The position numbers were made by a program, and so were the translations under genes. The notes beneath the pieces are model-generated. The model ran no database searches. It saw only the letters and a list, made by a program, of their open reading frames with translations, and was not told where the DNA came from. Positions 46,728 through 54,513 of a stretch of 64,000 nt of DNA are shown here, piece after piece; position 1 is the stretch's first letter; every line of letters starts with the position of its first letter. Origin of the DNA: Paenibacillus barcinonensis (GTDB taxonomy: Bacteria; Bacillota; Bacilli; Paenibacillales; Paenibacillaceae). The DNA is taken from NCBI RefSeq assembly GCF_003217495.1, contig NZ_QJSW01000012.1, positions 1-64,000 on the forward strand, given 5' to 3'.

Positions 46728-46923
46728 CGTGGATATGTTTTAGGGAACCGAAGAACGGTCTGTTTATAACCATGTGAATATCGGGATATGTGGATAATTA
46801 AAACAATGATATGGAAAATAGGCTGTGCATGAAATTGTGGACAGGCTGGATATGTGGATAGCCATCCGTGGAATGATAAACCAAAAGAAATCTTCCTGTG
46901 GATACAGGGAACTGTGTGGATAG
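46728..46923 (+). promoter_or_regulatory. Cluster of DnaA-box-like motifs downstream of pit
   Basis: Motifs close to the inverse DnaA box TGTGGATAA occur in one orientation: TGTGGATAA (46789-46797, perfect), TGTGGACAG (46836-46844), TGTGGATAG (46853-46861), TGTGGATAC (46897-46905) and TGTGGATAG (46915-46923). Weaker ones are at 46728, 46773 and 46866. Such a density in about 200 bases is far above chance. It resembles the DnaA-box clusters that restrain replication initiation in B. subtilis. Confidence 0.6.
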
Positions 46924-46935
46924 GGGAAATGAGAG

Positions 46936-46960
46936 AAGCCAACCGGGTTGGCTTTTTTTG
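46936..46960 (+). terminator. Terminator after pit
   Basis: AAGCCAACC and GGTTGGCTT form a tight hairpin followed by TTTTTTT. It lies after the DnaA-box-like motifs, so these are in the pit 3' untranslated region. Confidence 0.8.
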
Positions 46961-47151
46961 TTGTCGTGTCGAGTAACATCAGGTCATACATCCGCAGTGA
47001 TCGCTTCATCCGTAAAGAAGAGACTTGCGAGGCTTTGGCGTTGTATGATGTAAACAGGGTCCGGGCGTTAATCTTTTATAAGAGCAGGATTAGTGAAAGG
47101 TTTTAAGCATAGGCAATAACTTTGACAAGAGACAAGGACGTGGTCTACTCC

Positions 47152-48111
47152 ATGATTCGTACACTTGCAATTACAAGGGATCATCAAGTTACCGTGAACA
47201 TACCGCTGGAGCAGCTGGATATGAGCGAATATGCCTGGGTATGGACAGATTTTAACCAGCCGACAGAAGAAGAGAGCCGATTGCTGGACAGCTATTTTCA
47301 TTTTCACCCGTTAGCGATTGAGGACTGTATGCATGTCTTGCAGCGGCCCAAGCTGGACTATTATGAAGACTTGCAGTTTCTCGTGCTGCATGCACTGAAT
47401 CCCGTTACACTGGAGGCGGAAGAGGTGGATTTGTTTCTGGGAGCGAACTTTCTGGTATCTTTTCATCATGGGAAGCTGGAAGAGGTGGATGAAGCCTGGA
47501 ATCGGCTGCTACAGCATGCACATGAACGAACCATCTGGGCAAGAGGGCCGGTTGCGGCAGCATACACTGTCATGGACAAGCTTGTGGATCATTATTTTCC
47601 GTCACTGTTTGCCATTGAGGATGAACTGGCTGAATTGGAAAACCGCGGAGGTCAGGAGTCGGTAGAAGAACTGATGAATCAGGTGTTTGACTTGCGTAGT
47701 CGATTGCTGAAGCTGAGACGTACGGTTGTTCCAATGCGTGATTTGCTCTATCGGGTAGTTAATTCACAGCATGTTCAGCGATCAGGAGAGCATACGGTGT
47801 ATTTTACAGATATATACGACCATCTACTCAAGCTGGCCGATATGATTGAAGCGGATCGGGAGATGACGGCAGACCTGCGCGATAGTTATATTTCATTGAA
47901 TTCCAACCGAATGAATCAGATTATGAAAACATTAACCGTTATTACTACCGTTTTTATGCCACTCACCCTGATCGCCGGTATTTACGGAATGAACTTCACC
48001 CACATGCCAGAGCTGCAATGGAAGTACGGATATGGTGCCGTGCTGTTGCTGATGTTTGTCTTGGGCGGCTGTATGGTGGCATGGTTTGTGAAGCGTGGCT
48101 GGTTTAAGTAG
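47152..48111 (+). CDS. corA: CorA-family Mg2+ channel
   Basis: A 319-residue protein of the CorA superfamily. A long soluble N-terminal domain with charged helices is followed by two C-terminal membrane segments joined by the pore motif GIYGMNFTHMPE (the GMN signature) and a basic end, VKRGWFK. The preceding stalk helix (LNSNRMNQIMKTLTVITTVF) is typical. The ATG at 47152 gives the usual MIRTLA start; a TTG at 47122 in frame is possible, and the ribosome binding site is weak for both. It conducts Mg2+ or related divalent ions into the cell. Confidence 0.9.
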   Translation: MIRTLAITRDHQVTVNIPLEQLDMSEYAWVWTDFNQPTEEESRLLDSYFHFHPLAIEDCMHVLQRPKLDYYEDLQFLVLHALNPVTLEAEEVDLFLGANFLVSFHHGKLEEVDEAWNRLLQHAHERTIWARGPVAAAYTVMDKLVDHYFPSLFAIEDELAELENRGGQESVEELMNQVFDLRSRLLKLRRTVVPMRDLLYRVVNSQHVQRSGEHTVYFTDIYDHLLKLADMIEADREMTADLRDSYISLNSNRMNQIMKTLTVITTVFMPLTLIAGIYGMNFTHMPELQWKYGYGAVLLLMFVLGGCMVAWFVKRGWFK

Positions 48112-48149
48112 GCAGGGAGTTATGCCCTGCCTTGTCTCATTTTATTTGA

Positions 48150-48197
48150 CTATCCACATGTGAATAAGTCATTTCGTTGATACATAACTGTGCATAA
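48150..48197. promoter_or_regulatory. Second group of DnaA-box-like motifs after corA
   Basis: CTATCCACA at 48150-48158 and TGTGAATAA at 48159-48167 lie head to head, and TGTGCATAA follows at 48189-48197. Each differs from the DnaA box by one base. Confidence 0.45.
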
Positions 48198-48239
48198 GTG
48201 AAAAAGCGTAACCATGTGACCTGTTCCATAAACGTAGGC

Positions 48240-49328
48240 TTAGTCTACCTCAAGCACAAAAGAAACGGTCTGCGTTTCCTGTCCGTTCACAACAATGGTG
48301 AGCGTATGAAGACCCGCGTAAAATTTGCGAGTGGTGATCAGCTTGAAGGATTGTTTGGTAGTTACGGGGGTGCGGCCTTCCGCATACATTTTGTCAGAGC
48401 ATTTGAAGCGCTTGGGGGCCTGCTTGCCATTAGCCTTCATATAACCGATCTCGTATTCTATTCGCAGCCTCTGTGGTTCCCCGCTTGTATTGACTACATC
48501 GAATGAAAAAGGAAGCTCCTCTCCAGTCGCAAGAGTATCCCGTCCGAGCTTCAGATTTTCAATATGAACAGCCTCCTGCTTGTTGTAGCCGAACAGGCTT
48601 AGTGCAACAGGATGCCCTTTTTTGAGCAGTGAACGGCTGGCGTGGCGAATAATCCAGTCCGTATGCGGGTGCTGGCCATGCCAGGACTGCGCTAAATCCA
48701 GCACGAGATCGGCATGATCTTTGGAGATATCGTTCAGGTGATTGGCTACACTTTTTCGTACATACAGAGAGTTGTCCTGCCGGAGTGCGTGCAAAATGGG
48801 AAGTACCGGCGTTGGATCAGCAATGAATTCACCAAGCTTGGCTCCCCATGGCAAACGAGGGCGGCTGCCTTCACTGGCTAACCTGCGAATATGCTCATTA
48901 CTGCTTTCGGTCCATTCCATCAGCTGTCTGATCGTCTGGAGCGGGTAACGCTGAATAAAGGGTCTCACCGCAAACTCCGAGCTGGAATAAGGTGTAACTA
49001 TCGCAAGATACTTCATGGACAGCTCGTACCTGTCTGGCGCAAGCCCGTTCACTTCAATGAAGTCAGGGATAAAAAGAAACTCAACCCCCCGCAGCTGCGG
49101 AGCCGCCTGTCCGATAATATGTAACGCTTCTTCATAGTCTGCCGGCAGAACCTGTGTTAAAGCTTCTGTAATGCGGCGAATCCTTGCCTTGAATTCGAGT
49201 GTCTCCCAGCCGTTGTTAAAGATCAACTCACGAAATTGCTGTGTCCGCAGCTGCGGATAAAACGGGCGAAGCTGGTCAGCGGTCCGATCAATCAGAGCGG
49301 GTGTATACTTGTCTTTGAACAGTTCCAT
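48240..49328 (-). CDS. AlkC-like DNA alkylation repair protein with Ig-like C-terminal domain
   Basis: A 362-residue protein. Residues about 1-235 form a HEAT-like helical repeat (AEWT-type segments IRRLASEGSRPRLPWG, LYVRKSVANHLNDISKDHAD, WIIRHASRSLLKKGHP). These include the conserved SRPRLPWG region seen in AlkC/AlkD-type glycosylases, which remove 3-methyladenine and related lesions without flipping the base. Residues about 255-362 form a beta-sandwich (LPFSFDVVNTSGEPQRLRIE, YAGLHTLTIVVNGQ), the Ig-like domain known from AlkC. It stands alone. No other repair gene lies nearby. Confidence 0.85.
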   Translation of the reverse strand: MELFKDKYTPALIDRTADQLRPFYPQLRTQQFRELIFNNGWETLEFKARIRRITEALTQVLPADYEEALHIIGQAAPQLRGVEFLFIPDFIEVNGLAPDRYELSMKYLAIVTPYSSSEFAVRPFIQRYPLQTIRQLMEWTESSNEHIRRLASEGSRPRLPWGAKLGEFIADPTPVLPILHALRQDNSLYVRKSVANHLNDISKDHADLVLDLAQSWHGQHPHTDWIIRHASRSLLKKGHPVALSLFGYNKQEAVHIENLKLGRDTLATGEELPFSFDVVNTSGEPQRLRIEYEIGYMKANGKQAPKRFKCSDKMYAEGRTPVTTKQSFKLITTRKFYAGLHTLTIVVNGQETQTVSFVLEVD

Positions 49329-49452
49329 GGTCTGCCTCCTTATCTATTCTCTAGTATACCTCATTTCCTCTGTATGGGAACATAAGTTCTTGATATTTGT
49401 TCTGTAAAAATGATTCAGACACCCCGCCTTCGTAAGGGGTGCCTGAGGGAAA

Positions 49453-50085
49453 CTAGCTTTTGCGTCTTTTGGGACGCGATTTAGCGGTTGAGTTTTTACG
49501 GCGTGCAGGAGACGAGGTATGTTTCCGCTGTGTACCGTTCGTTTTTTTGCGGCGCTTGCGCGGGCGAGGCTTGGAGTATTCCTCGAAATCCGCATCCGCT
49601 TCACTGCTGCTATTTTTATTTTTTCCAAAAGGCAGAATGCCCATCACCAGCTTCATCATCGGTGCCATCTGCTGAATACCGCCAACGACCTTCTGCATTT
49701 TGGCTACACCGTTCATGATGCCGTCGATACCGCCGAAGCGGTCAATCATACCTTTGAGCTCCCCCAGATTGGCAAGGGAAAAGCCGGTTCCGCCTGACGA
49801 TGCAGGCGCCTGAGCTGGAACAACAGGGGTCACTGGAGTGCCGCCTCCTAGAAAGCCCCCACCGGGTGCACCTTGCCCGTAAGGCACAAGACCGGATGCC
49901 TCGACTTCAGCGAAGCCAGGGTAATGCGGATCAACACCAGGATACATCGGCTGGACCTGGGCTTCATTCAGAGAGCGCGGGACGCCTCCATAAGGCACAT
50001 AGGCCGATGTATGGGCCTGCCGATGAACATGAGGAGCCGGACGCGGCCGTGTTCCCGGCTGACGATGGTAATAATGCTGTGGCAT
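49453..50085 (-). CDS. Proline/glycine-rich protein with basic tail
   Basis: A 210-residue protein of three parts: an N-terminal region rich in His, Pro, Tyr and Gln, a short amphipathic middle (GFSLANLGELKGMIDRFGG, then MQKVVGGIQQMAPMMKLVMG) and a strongly basic end (PRPRKRRKKTNG, SPARRKNSTAKS). The middle part recalls YqfQ/VrrA-like proteins of Bacillus spores, but this is only a layout likeness. The basic tail could bind nucleic acid or wall polymers. The start follows AAGGAACGTG. Confidence 0.6.
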   Translation of the reverse strand: MPQHYYHRQPGTRPRPAPHVHRQAHTSAYVPYGGVPRSLNEAQVQPMYPGVDPHYPGFAEVEASGLVPYGQGAPGGGFLGGGTPVTPVVPAQAPASSGGTGFSLANLGELKGMIDRFGGIDGIMNGVAKMQKVVGGIQQMAPMMKLVMGILPFGKNKNSSSEADADFEEYSKPRPRKRRKKTNGTQRKHTSSPARRKNSTAKSRPKRRKS

Positions 50086-50466
50086 GAACGATCACGTTCC
50101 TTCTGTATTAGATTTCGGAATTGCGTTCCACCGAGGAGCCCGGAATGCATTTTATCGAGTTATCACTGGAGTGAGATATGGAAACAACAAGCAAGGTGGA
50201 ACTCCCTTTTGATATACTGTATGTCATTCGCGGAGAGGCGGCGTAGGCGAGTATCACGGGAAACGGGATATTTGCGGATTTGGGCGCAGATGATCCGTGA
50301 GGAGCAGGAAGGTGTCTATCAAAAGAAAAATGAAGGATGGACACAAATTTGTAACAATTAGGCTGTTTAAAATCCTAGATAAATCATCGGATATAGTTCC
50401 CTATAAATGGGGATAAATTGCGCTATTTACGCGTAATGTCCATGATAGGAGGACAATAGTATTGTT

Positions 50467-50546
50467 TGTAAGCGTTAACATGTGTTTTTATTCTGTAGTG
50501 CGTGAAATCGTTAACGCTTGAAATACCAACTCAGGGTAGGTACAAT
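50467..50546 (+). promoter_or_regulatory. Promoter of the YerC-CbiX operon with cre-like sites
   Basis: TTGAAA at 50518-50523 and TACAAT at 50541-50546, with 17 bases between them, are a good sigma-A promoter. TGTAAGCGTTAACA at 50467-50480 matches the CcpA operator (cre) consensus. An inverted copy of its core AAGCGTTAAC (as GTTAACGCTT) lies at 50510-50519 and overlaps the -35 element. The pair could be bound by CcpA or another LacI-type repressor. The remaining sequence from 50086 to 50466 shows nothing else. Confidence 0.7.
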
Positions 50547-50582
50547 GTAGGTACACAGTAACCGCTAGGGGATGATAAATAA

Positions 50583-50873
50583 ATGCAGCTGAAAAAGCTA
50601 AATGATAAAAGTATAGAACAACTATTCGAGGCCATTCTGACACTGAAGGATATTGAGGAGTGTTATGTCTTTTTTGATGACCTCTGCACCGTGAACGAGA
50701 TTCAATCCATGTCCCAGCGGCTTGAAGTGGCACGTATGCTTGGTAAAGGCAATACGTATAACCAGATTGAAGCGGAGACGGGCGCGAGCACAGCTACAAT
50801 CTCACGTGTTAAACGTTGTCTGAATTACGGTAACGACGGTTATAAAATGACGTTGGAACGCCTGGGACGATAA
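50583..50873 (+). CDS. yerC: YerC/YecD-family TrpR-like DNA-binding protein
   Basis: A 96-residue protein of the TrpR-like YerC/YecD family. It begins QLKKLNDKSIEQLFEAILTL and has the helix-turn-helix region VARMLGKGNTYNQIEAETGA followed by STATISRVKRCLNYGNDGY. In B. subtilis yerC follows yerB; here the yerB-like gene is 5.7 kb away. Its regulatory target is unknown. The stop is directly joined to the next start (TAAATG). Confidence 0.9.
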   Translation: MQLKKLNDKSIEQLFEAILTLKDIEECYVFFDDLCTVNEIQSMSQRLEVARMLGKGNTYNQIEAETGASTATISRVKRCLNYGNDGYKMTLERLGR

Positions 50874-51656
50874 ATGATGAAGAAGCCGGGTGTACTCATC
50901 ATTAGTCACGGTTCTCAGGAGAAGACCTGGGTGGAATCCGTCGATGACGCGATCTCCCGGTTGCATCTGCCTGACCCGCTGCCTGTTGAAGCCGGATTTC
51001 TGGAATTGGTGGAAGGACGCTTGATCCAGGACGGCATTAACCGTCTGCAAGCTCAAGGTGTAACAGATATACTGGTTGTACCTCTCTTTGTTTCGTCTGG
51101 AAGCACACATGTGGATGAGATTGAATATGCGATTGGAGCCAAGGAAGCGCCTGAACGGGAGACAGACCTTGAACCATTCGAGGTGAAGGCTCGTGTTCAT
51201 TTCGGTTATCCGGTGGATGATGATCCTGATATCGCGGTCATGGTATGGGACAAGGTCCAGTCACTGTCACGGCAGCCCGAACAGGAGACCATCCTGCTCA
51301 TTGGACATGGAAGCATCCATGATGGGTTCCGTCAGCGATGGGAAGCCGGCATAGCTTCTCTTGCTCGACGCGTACAGGATATTAGCGGTGTAGCTCATAC
51401 AGATTACGCGTTGCTTAATCCCGAGAGTGTGCATGACAAGGCGAAATACTGGAGCGAAGAGCGTGGAAGTCGTGTGATCGTGGCACCACTGTTTCTGAGC
51501 GCCGGTTATTTCACGCGTCAGGTCATCCCGGATCGGCTTCAAGGTCTGGACTATGCATATAGCGGGGAGACGCTGCTGCCTCATCCGCTGCTCGGTCAGT
51601 GGCTGGAGCGGCAAATTCAGTATTTGCTGGAGCGGTGTAATCAGGCGGATGAATAG
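50874..51656 (+). CDS. CbiX/SirB-type chelatase family protein
   Basis: A 260-residue protein with two CbiX-like halves. The N-terminal metal histidine lies in GVLIISHGSQEKTWVESV, and the second repeat starts with ETILLIGHGSIHDGF. VPLFVSSGSTHVDEIEYAIG and VAPLFLSAGYFTRQVIPD are the matching glycine/serine loops. The family inserts Co2+, Fe2+ or Ni2+ into sirohydrochlorin-type rings; no other cobalamin or siroheme gene is near, so the ring and metal are open. It is translated directly after yerC. Confidence 0.85.
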   Translation: MMKKPGVLIISHGSQEKTWVESVDDAISRLHLPDPLPVEAGFLELVEGRLIQDGINRLQAQGVTDILVVPLFVSSGSTHVDEIEYAIGAKEAPERETDLEPFEVKARVHFGYPVDDDPDIAVMVWDKVQSLSRQPEQETILLIGHGSIHDGFRQRWEAGIASLARRVQDISGVAHTDYALLNPESVHDKAKYWSEERGSRVIVAPLFLSAGYFTRQVIPDRLQGLDYAYSGETLLPHPLLGQWLERQIQYLLERCNQADE

Positions 51657-51737
51657 ATACAGCTTGAGAGAGAATGGTTTTGATTTTACGAAAAAGTAAA
51701 TAGTGACCCTTGAATCGGGAGATTCGGGGTTTGAATG

Positions 51738-51768
51738 AATGAAAAACGGCAGAGATGCCGTTTTTTTT
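51738..51768 (+). terminator. Terminator after the chelatase gene
   Basis: AAAACGGCA pairs with TGCCGTTTT around GAGA, followed by TTTT. Confidence 0.85.
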
Positions 51769-51836
51769 GTGTGTTCTTCGTGGTAGTAAAGCTATGCAAC
51801 CAGCAGTGTTTCCAAGCGCATACAGCGAAATAAGTT

Positions 51837-51893
51837 TATTCATTGTGTATTTATTCATTGTGTATCTATTCATTGTGTATCTATTCATTGTTT
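51837..51893. repeat. Four-fold 15-bp tandem repeat
   Basis: The unit TATTCATTGTGTATC occurs four times, the second ending in T instead of C and the last ending in GTTTAGG. It lies in the 460-base gap between the chelatase and the Nep1-like gene; I see no gene there. Confidence 0.85.
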
Positions 51894-52065
51894 AGGCATG
51901 ATTAGTCCTATGGCTCAAAAGTAACGCGCTTTACTCGGTCTGCGGAAGCTGTTCAACAGAATGTATAAGCCGTATACAGAGCGGTTTAGCGTAACCGATG
52001 GAGTTCAGGCAACGTATAATCTTTTTTTTATTAAGACTGGTGTTTAGCGGTTAAAAGAGCAATCC

Positions 52066-52108
52066 CCTTCAATATGGATTACAGCCTCGAAGGGGATTTG
52101 TTTATTTG
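52066..52108. terminator. Terminator of the Nep1-like protein gene
   Basis: AATCCCCTTC pairs with GAAGGGGATT around a 18-base loop; the minus strand has TTTTAACC after a GCTC step and the plus strand has TTTG after the stem. It is placed right after the stop of the convergent gene. Confidence 0.65.
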
Positions 52109-52118
52109 TTCAAGCCAC

Positions 52119-52847
52119 TTATCTAAACCATGCTTTATTCAGGTTGTTCGTAAAATTGTTATCGTTAAAAGGTACATTTGCATTTCCAAAGTCGGTTGTA
52201 TTCAGTGCGTTGCGAGCGGCTGAAGTCAGATCATCCCAACCAATCAAAGGCTGAGTTCCTCCGACCACATTGGTTACCCCGAGCTCGTGGTTAAGCGGCC
52301 AGGTGCTATTGTATGAGATTTTAGGGTGATCGCCCTGCATATTGCTTGAGCCTGGAGTCACATTGGTGAATTGACCGTGACCAGAGTAGGCGATGGAGAG
52401 CACTTTCGGGTTGGCTACAGCGGGATTGTCTACCCATACTACAATGCCTTCCCAGTCATGACGATGACCAAATCCGGGAGAAGGGTTGTCCTTTGGAAAA
52501 TACCATGCGTACATGATCGCCCACACGCCATTATGCCAAGCGGAACGGGAATAGACCTGACCCAGATTGGAGCTGCAGCCGCCATTGTGTGATCCTGACG
52601 TTGCCAGGCCAGCACTGGTATTACCCTGTGCATCCACAGCAGGGAAAGGCACACATCCATGGTAAACCTTCAGGAAAGGTTGAAAACGCTTGGCTGTAAT
52701 CTGTGTTGCAGTTACAGGTGTGACCTCCTGAAAACCGACAACCTGATCATGATTGATCACTGCCGCATCAGCAGTAGTAACTAGAGGCATACAGGCGAGG
52801 AGGGTAACCATGAGCATCAGTACAAGTTTTTTTGTTTTGTTCATCAT
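52119..52847 (-). CDS. Secreted Nep1-like protein (NPP1 family)
   Basis: A 242-residue exported protein with a signal peptide (KLVLMLMVTLLACMPLVTT, cleaved near ADAAV). The NLP core GHRHDWEGIVVWVDNPA holds the family heptapeptide GHRHDWE, which binds metal and is needed for membrane damage. Two cysteines in the mature protein (YHGCVPFPAVD and HNGGCSSN) match the type 1 disulfide. In oomycetes, fungi and some Bacilli and Pectobacterium these proteins are cytolysins active on eudicot plant cells. It has AAGGAG before the start and is not part of an operon. Confidence 0.9.
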   Translation of the reverse strand: MMNKTKKLVLMLMVTLLACMPLVTTADAAVINHDQVVGFQEVTPVTATQITAKRFQPFLKVYHGCVPFPAVDAQGNTSAGLATSGSHNGGCSSNLGQVYSRSAWHNGVWAIMYAWYFPKDNPSPGFGHRHDWEGIVVWVDNPAVANPKVLSIAYSGHGQFTNVTPGSSNMQGDHPKISYNSTWPLNHELGVTNVVGGTQPLIGWDDLTSAARNALNTTDFGNANVPFNDNNFTNNLNKAWFR

Positions 52848-53291
52848 GCAAATCTCCTTTGCAACATAGTGGAATGCTGGTTGTAAGGCATGTACTTACA
52901 TGATACTGGGAAAATATTGATTACATTTATATTTTTATATTGAGAATTGTAAATTTGCGGTATATTTATGTCATAATCAAGGGATGCCCGAAGGGGTGCG
53001 TGAGATTAATTCGTATTCAAGCGGGCAGAATTGAAGGATAGGCGAGTTATGTTACACAAATGACTTGTGGATTACAGGCTAGGACATCTTCGCGTTTGGT
53101 GATATGATAGAAGCAGCAGTCTATGGAATGAGACGAAATTCCTTTGGCATAGATATGAATGTGGAACATAATGTTTGGGTGGTATGAATTGAAGTTTAAT
53201 GTTGTGTTAAATGGCGGCTTTCACTGAAAAGTGAACAAAGCGGATGAGGTCGTTCCGACTCATGGATAATGTGGAATAGGTGGCGTATCAG
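52848..53291. other. Divergent intergenic region
   Basis: About 440 A/T-rich bases between the Nep1-like gene and dagK. It must hold promoters for both genes, but none is clear; no gene or repeat is visible. Confidence 0.5.
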
Positions 53292-54176
53292 ATGAAAAGA
53301 GCTCGATTAATATATAATCCGACCTCAGGCCGGGAAGAAATGAAGAAACGTCTGGCAGATATTTTGCAGCGTCTGGATCAAGGTGGTATTGAGGCTTCGT
53401 GTCATGCAACAACGGGTGAAGGGGATGCAACGCGGGAAGCGGAGCTGGCCATTGAACGCGGATATGACATGATTATTGCGGCAGGCGGCGACGGCACGTT
53501 GTATGAGGTCATTAACGGCATGGCTGAACGGGATAACCGTCCGCCGCTGGGTGTATTTCCTTTGGGAACGACGAATGATTTTGCACGTGCGCTTGGTATT
53601 CCAAGACAATGGGAAGATTACGTGGATCTGGTCATTCATCAGCAGACACGTCCGCTTGATCTGGGCAAGGCCAATGATAAATATTTTATTAATATTGCAG
53701 GCGGCGGGTCGTTAACCGAGTTAACCTATGAAGTGCCGAGTCGTCTGAAAACGATGATCGGGCAGCTGGCCTATTATATGAAGGGCATCGAAAAGATGTC
53801 GAACCTGTCCCCGCAGGAGTTAATCATTCGTGCGAACGGACAGGAAGAAATTCATGATGAATTCATGCTGTTCCTCATTGCCAATACCAATTCCGTCGGC
53901 GGCTTCGAGAAGCTTGCTCCGGGTGCAACCATTGATGACGGGATGCTCGATGTGATTGCAGTGCGCAAGTGCAACCTGGCCGACATGATTCGTCTAGTAA
54001 CGCTAGCGCTGCGTGGGGAGCATCTGAACGACAAGAAGGTTCTGCATTTCCAGACCGATCATATGGAAGTGACCTCACCAGGGCATGTGCTGCTGAATCT
54101 GGACGGAGAGCTGGGCGGATCATTGCCGGCAACGTTCACGAATCTCAAGCATCATCTGCAGCTGTTCCATCGGTAA
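53292..54176 (+). CDS. dagK: Diacylglycerol kinase
   Basis: A 294-residue soluble lipid kinase that phosphorylates diacylglycerol released by lipoteichoic acid synthesis, returning phosphatidic acid. The family starts KRARLIYNPTSGREEMKKRL, has the ATP-binding AAGGDGTLYEVINGM and the GVFPLGTTNDFARALGIP motifs, and ends with a strand-rich domain (HVLLNLDGELGGSLPATF). The ATG at 53292 gives the usual start; a GTG at 53280 is possible. Next to the RlmCD/TrmA-type methyltransferase gene, as is common in Bacilli. Confidence 0.93.
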   Translation: MKRARLIYNPTSGREEMKKRLADILQRLDQGGIEASCHATTGEGDATREAELAIERGYDMIIAAGGDGTLYEVINGMAERDNRPPLGVFPLGTTNDFARALGIPRQWEDYVDLVIHQQTRPLDLGKANDKYFINIAGGGSLTELTYEVPSRLKTMIGQLAYYMKGIEKMSNLSPQELIIRANGQEEIHDEFMLFLIANTNSVGGFEKLAPGATIDDGMLDVIAVRKCNLADMIRLVTLALRGEHLNDKKVLHFQTDHMEVTSPGHVLLNLDGELGGSLPATFTNLKHHLQLFHR

Positions 54177-54339
54177 AACGGTGTGTGATTAGGCTGAGTA
54201 GCTGTGTAGTGTAAGATTGTGCCAAGGGTATGCCGAATTTGAGCTAACGATTAGAGGAAGCTTTGTTTGGCGAAATGAGTGTAAATGGAATGCTCACGAT
54301 TTGGTGTGTCGCTATTGGGTCTGAACTGAATCAAAAAAG

Positions 54340-54470
54340 CCGATAAACTCGATGTTACAATGAAATAACGTCTCTGAGGTTCGTTAGAATTTTGGAACGT
54401 TATTTTTGGCGTGAACAAGGTTTATCAGGTTCGTTAGCATGCATGAAAGTTTATTGAAAACAAGCTACTG
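54340..54470 (+). repeat. Hairpin and direct repeat before the methyltransferase gene
   Basis: AAATAACGT at 54363-54371 pairs with ACGTTATTT at 54397-54405. AGGTTCGTTAG occurs in its loop at 54377-54387 and again at 54427-54437. This looks like one and a half copies of a short dispersed intergenic repeat with a 50-base period. Confidence 0.55.
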
Positions 54471-54513
54471 CCTTAGCAGGCGGTGCAATATATAAGAAAG
54501 AAGTGAATGTACG

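Noticed and set aside
46728..46923. Replication origin
   Set aside because: DnaA-box-like motifs are present, but there is no dnaA or dnaN gene and no clear AT-rich unwinding element.
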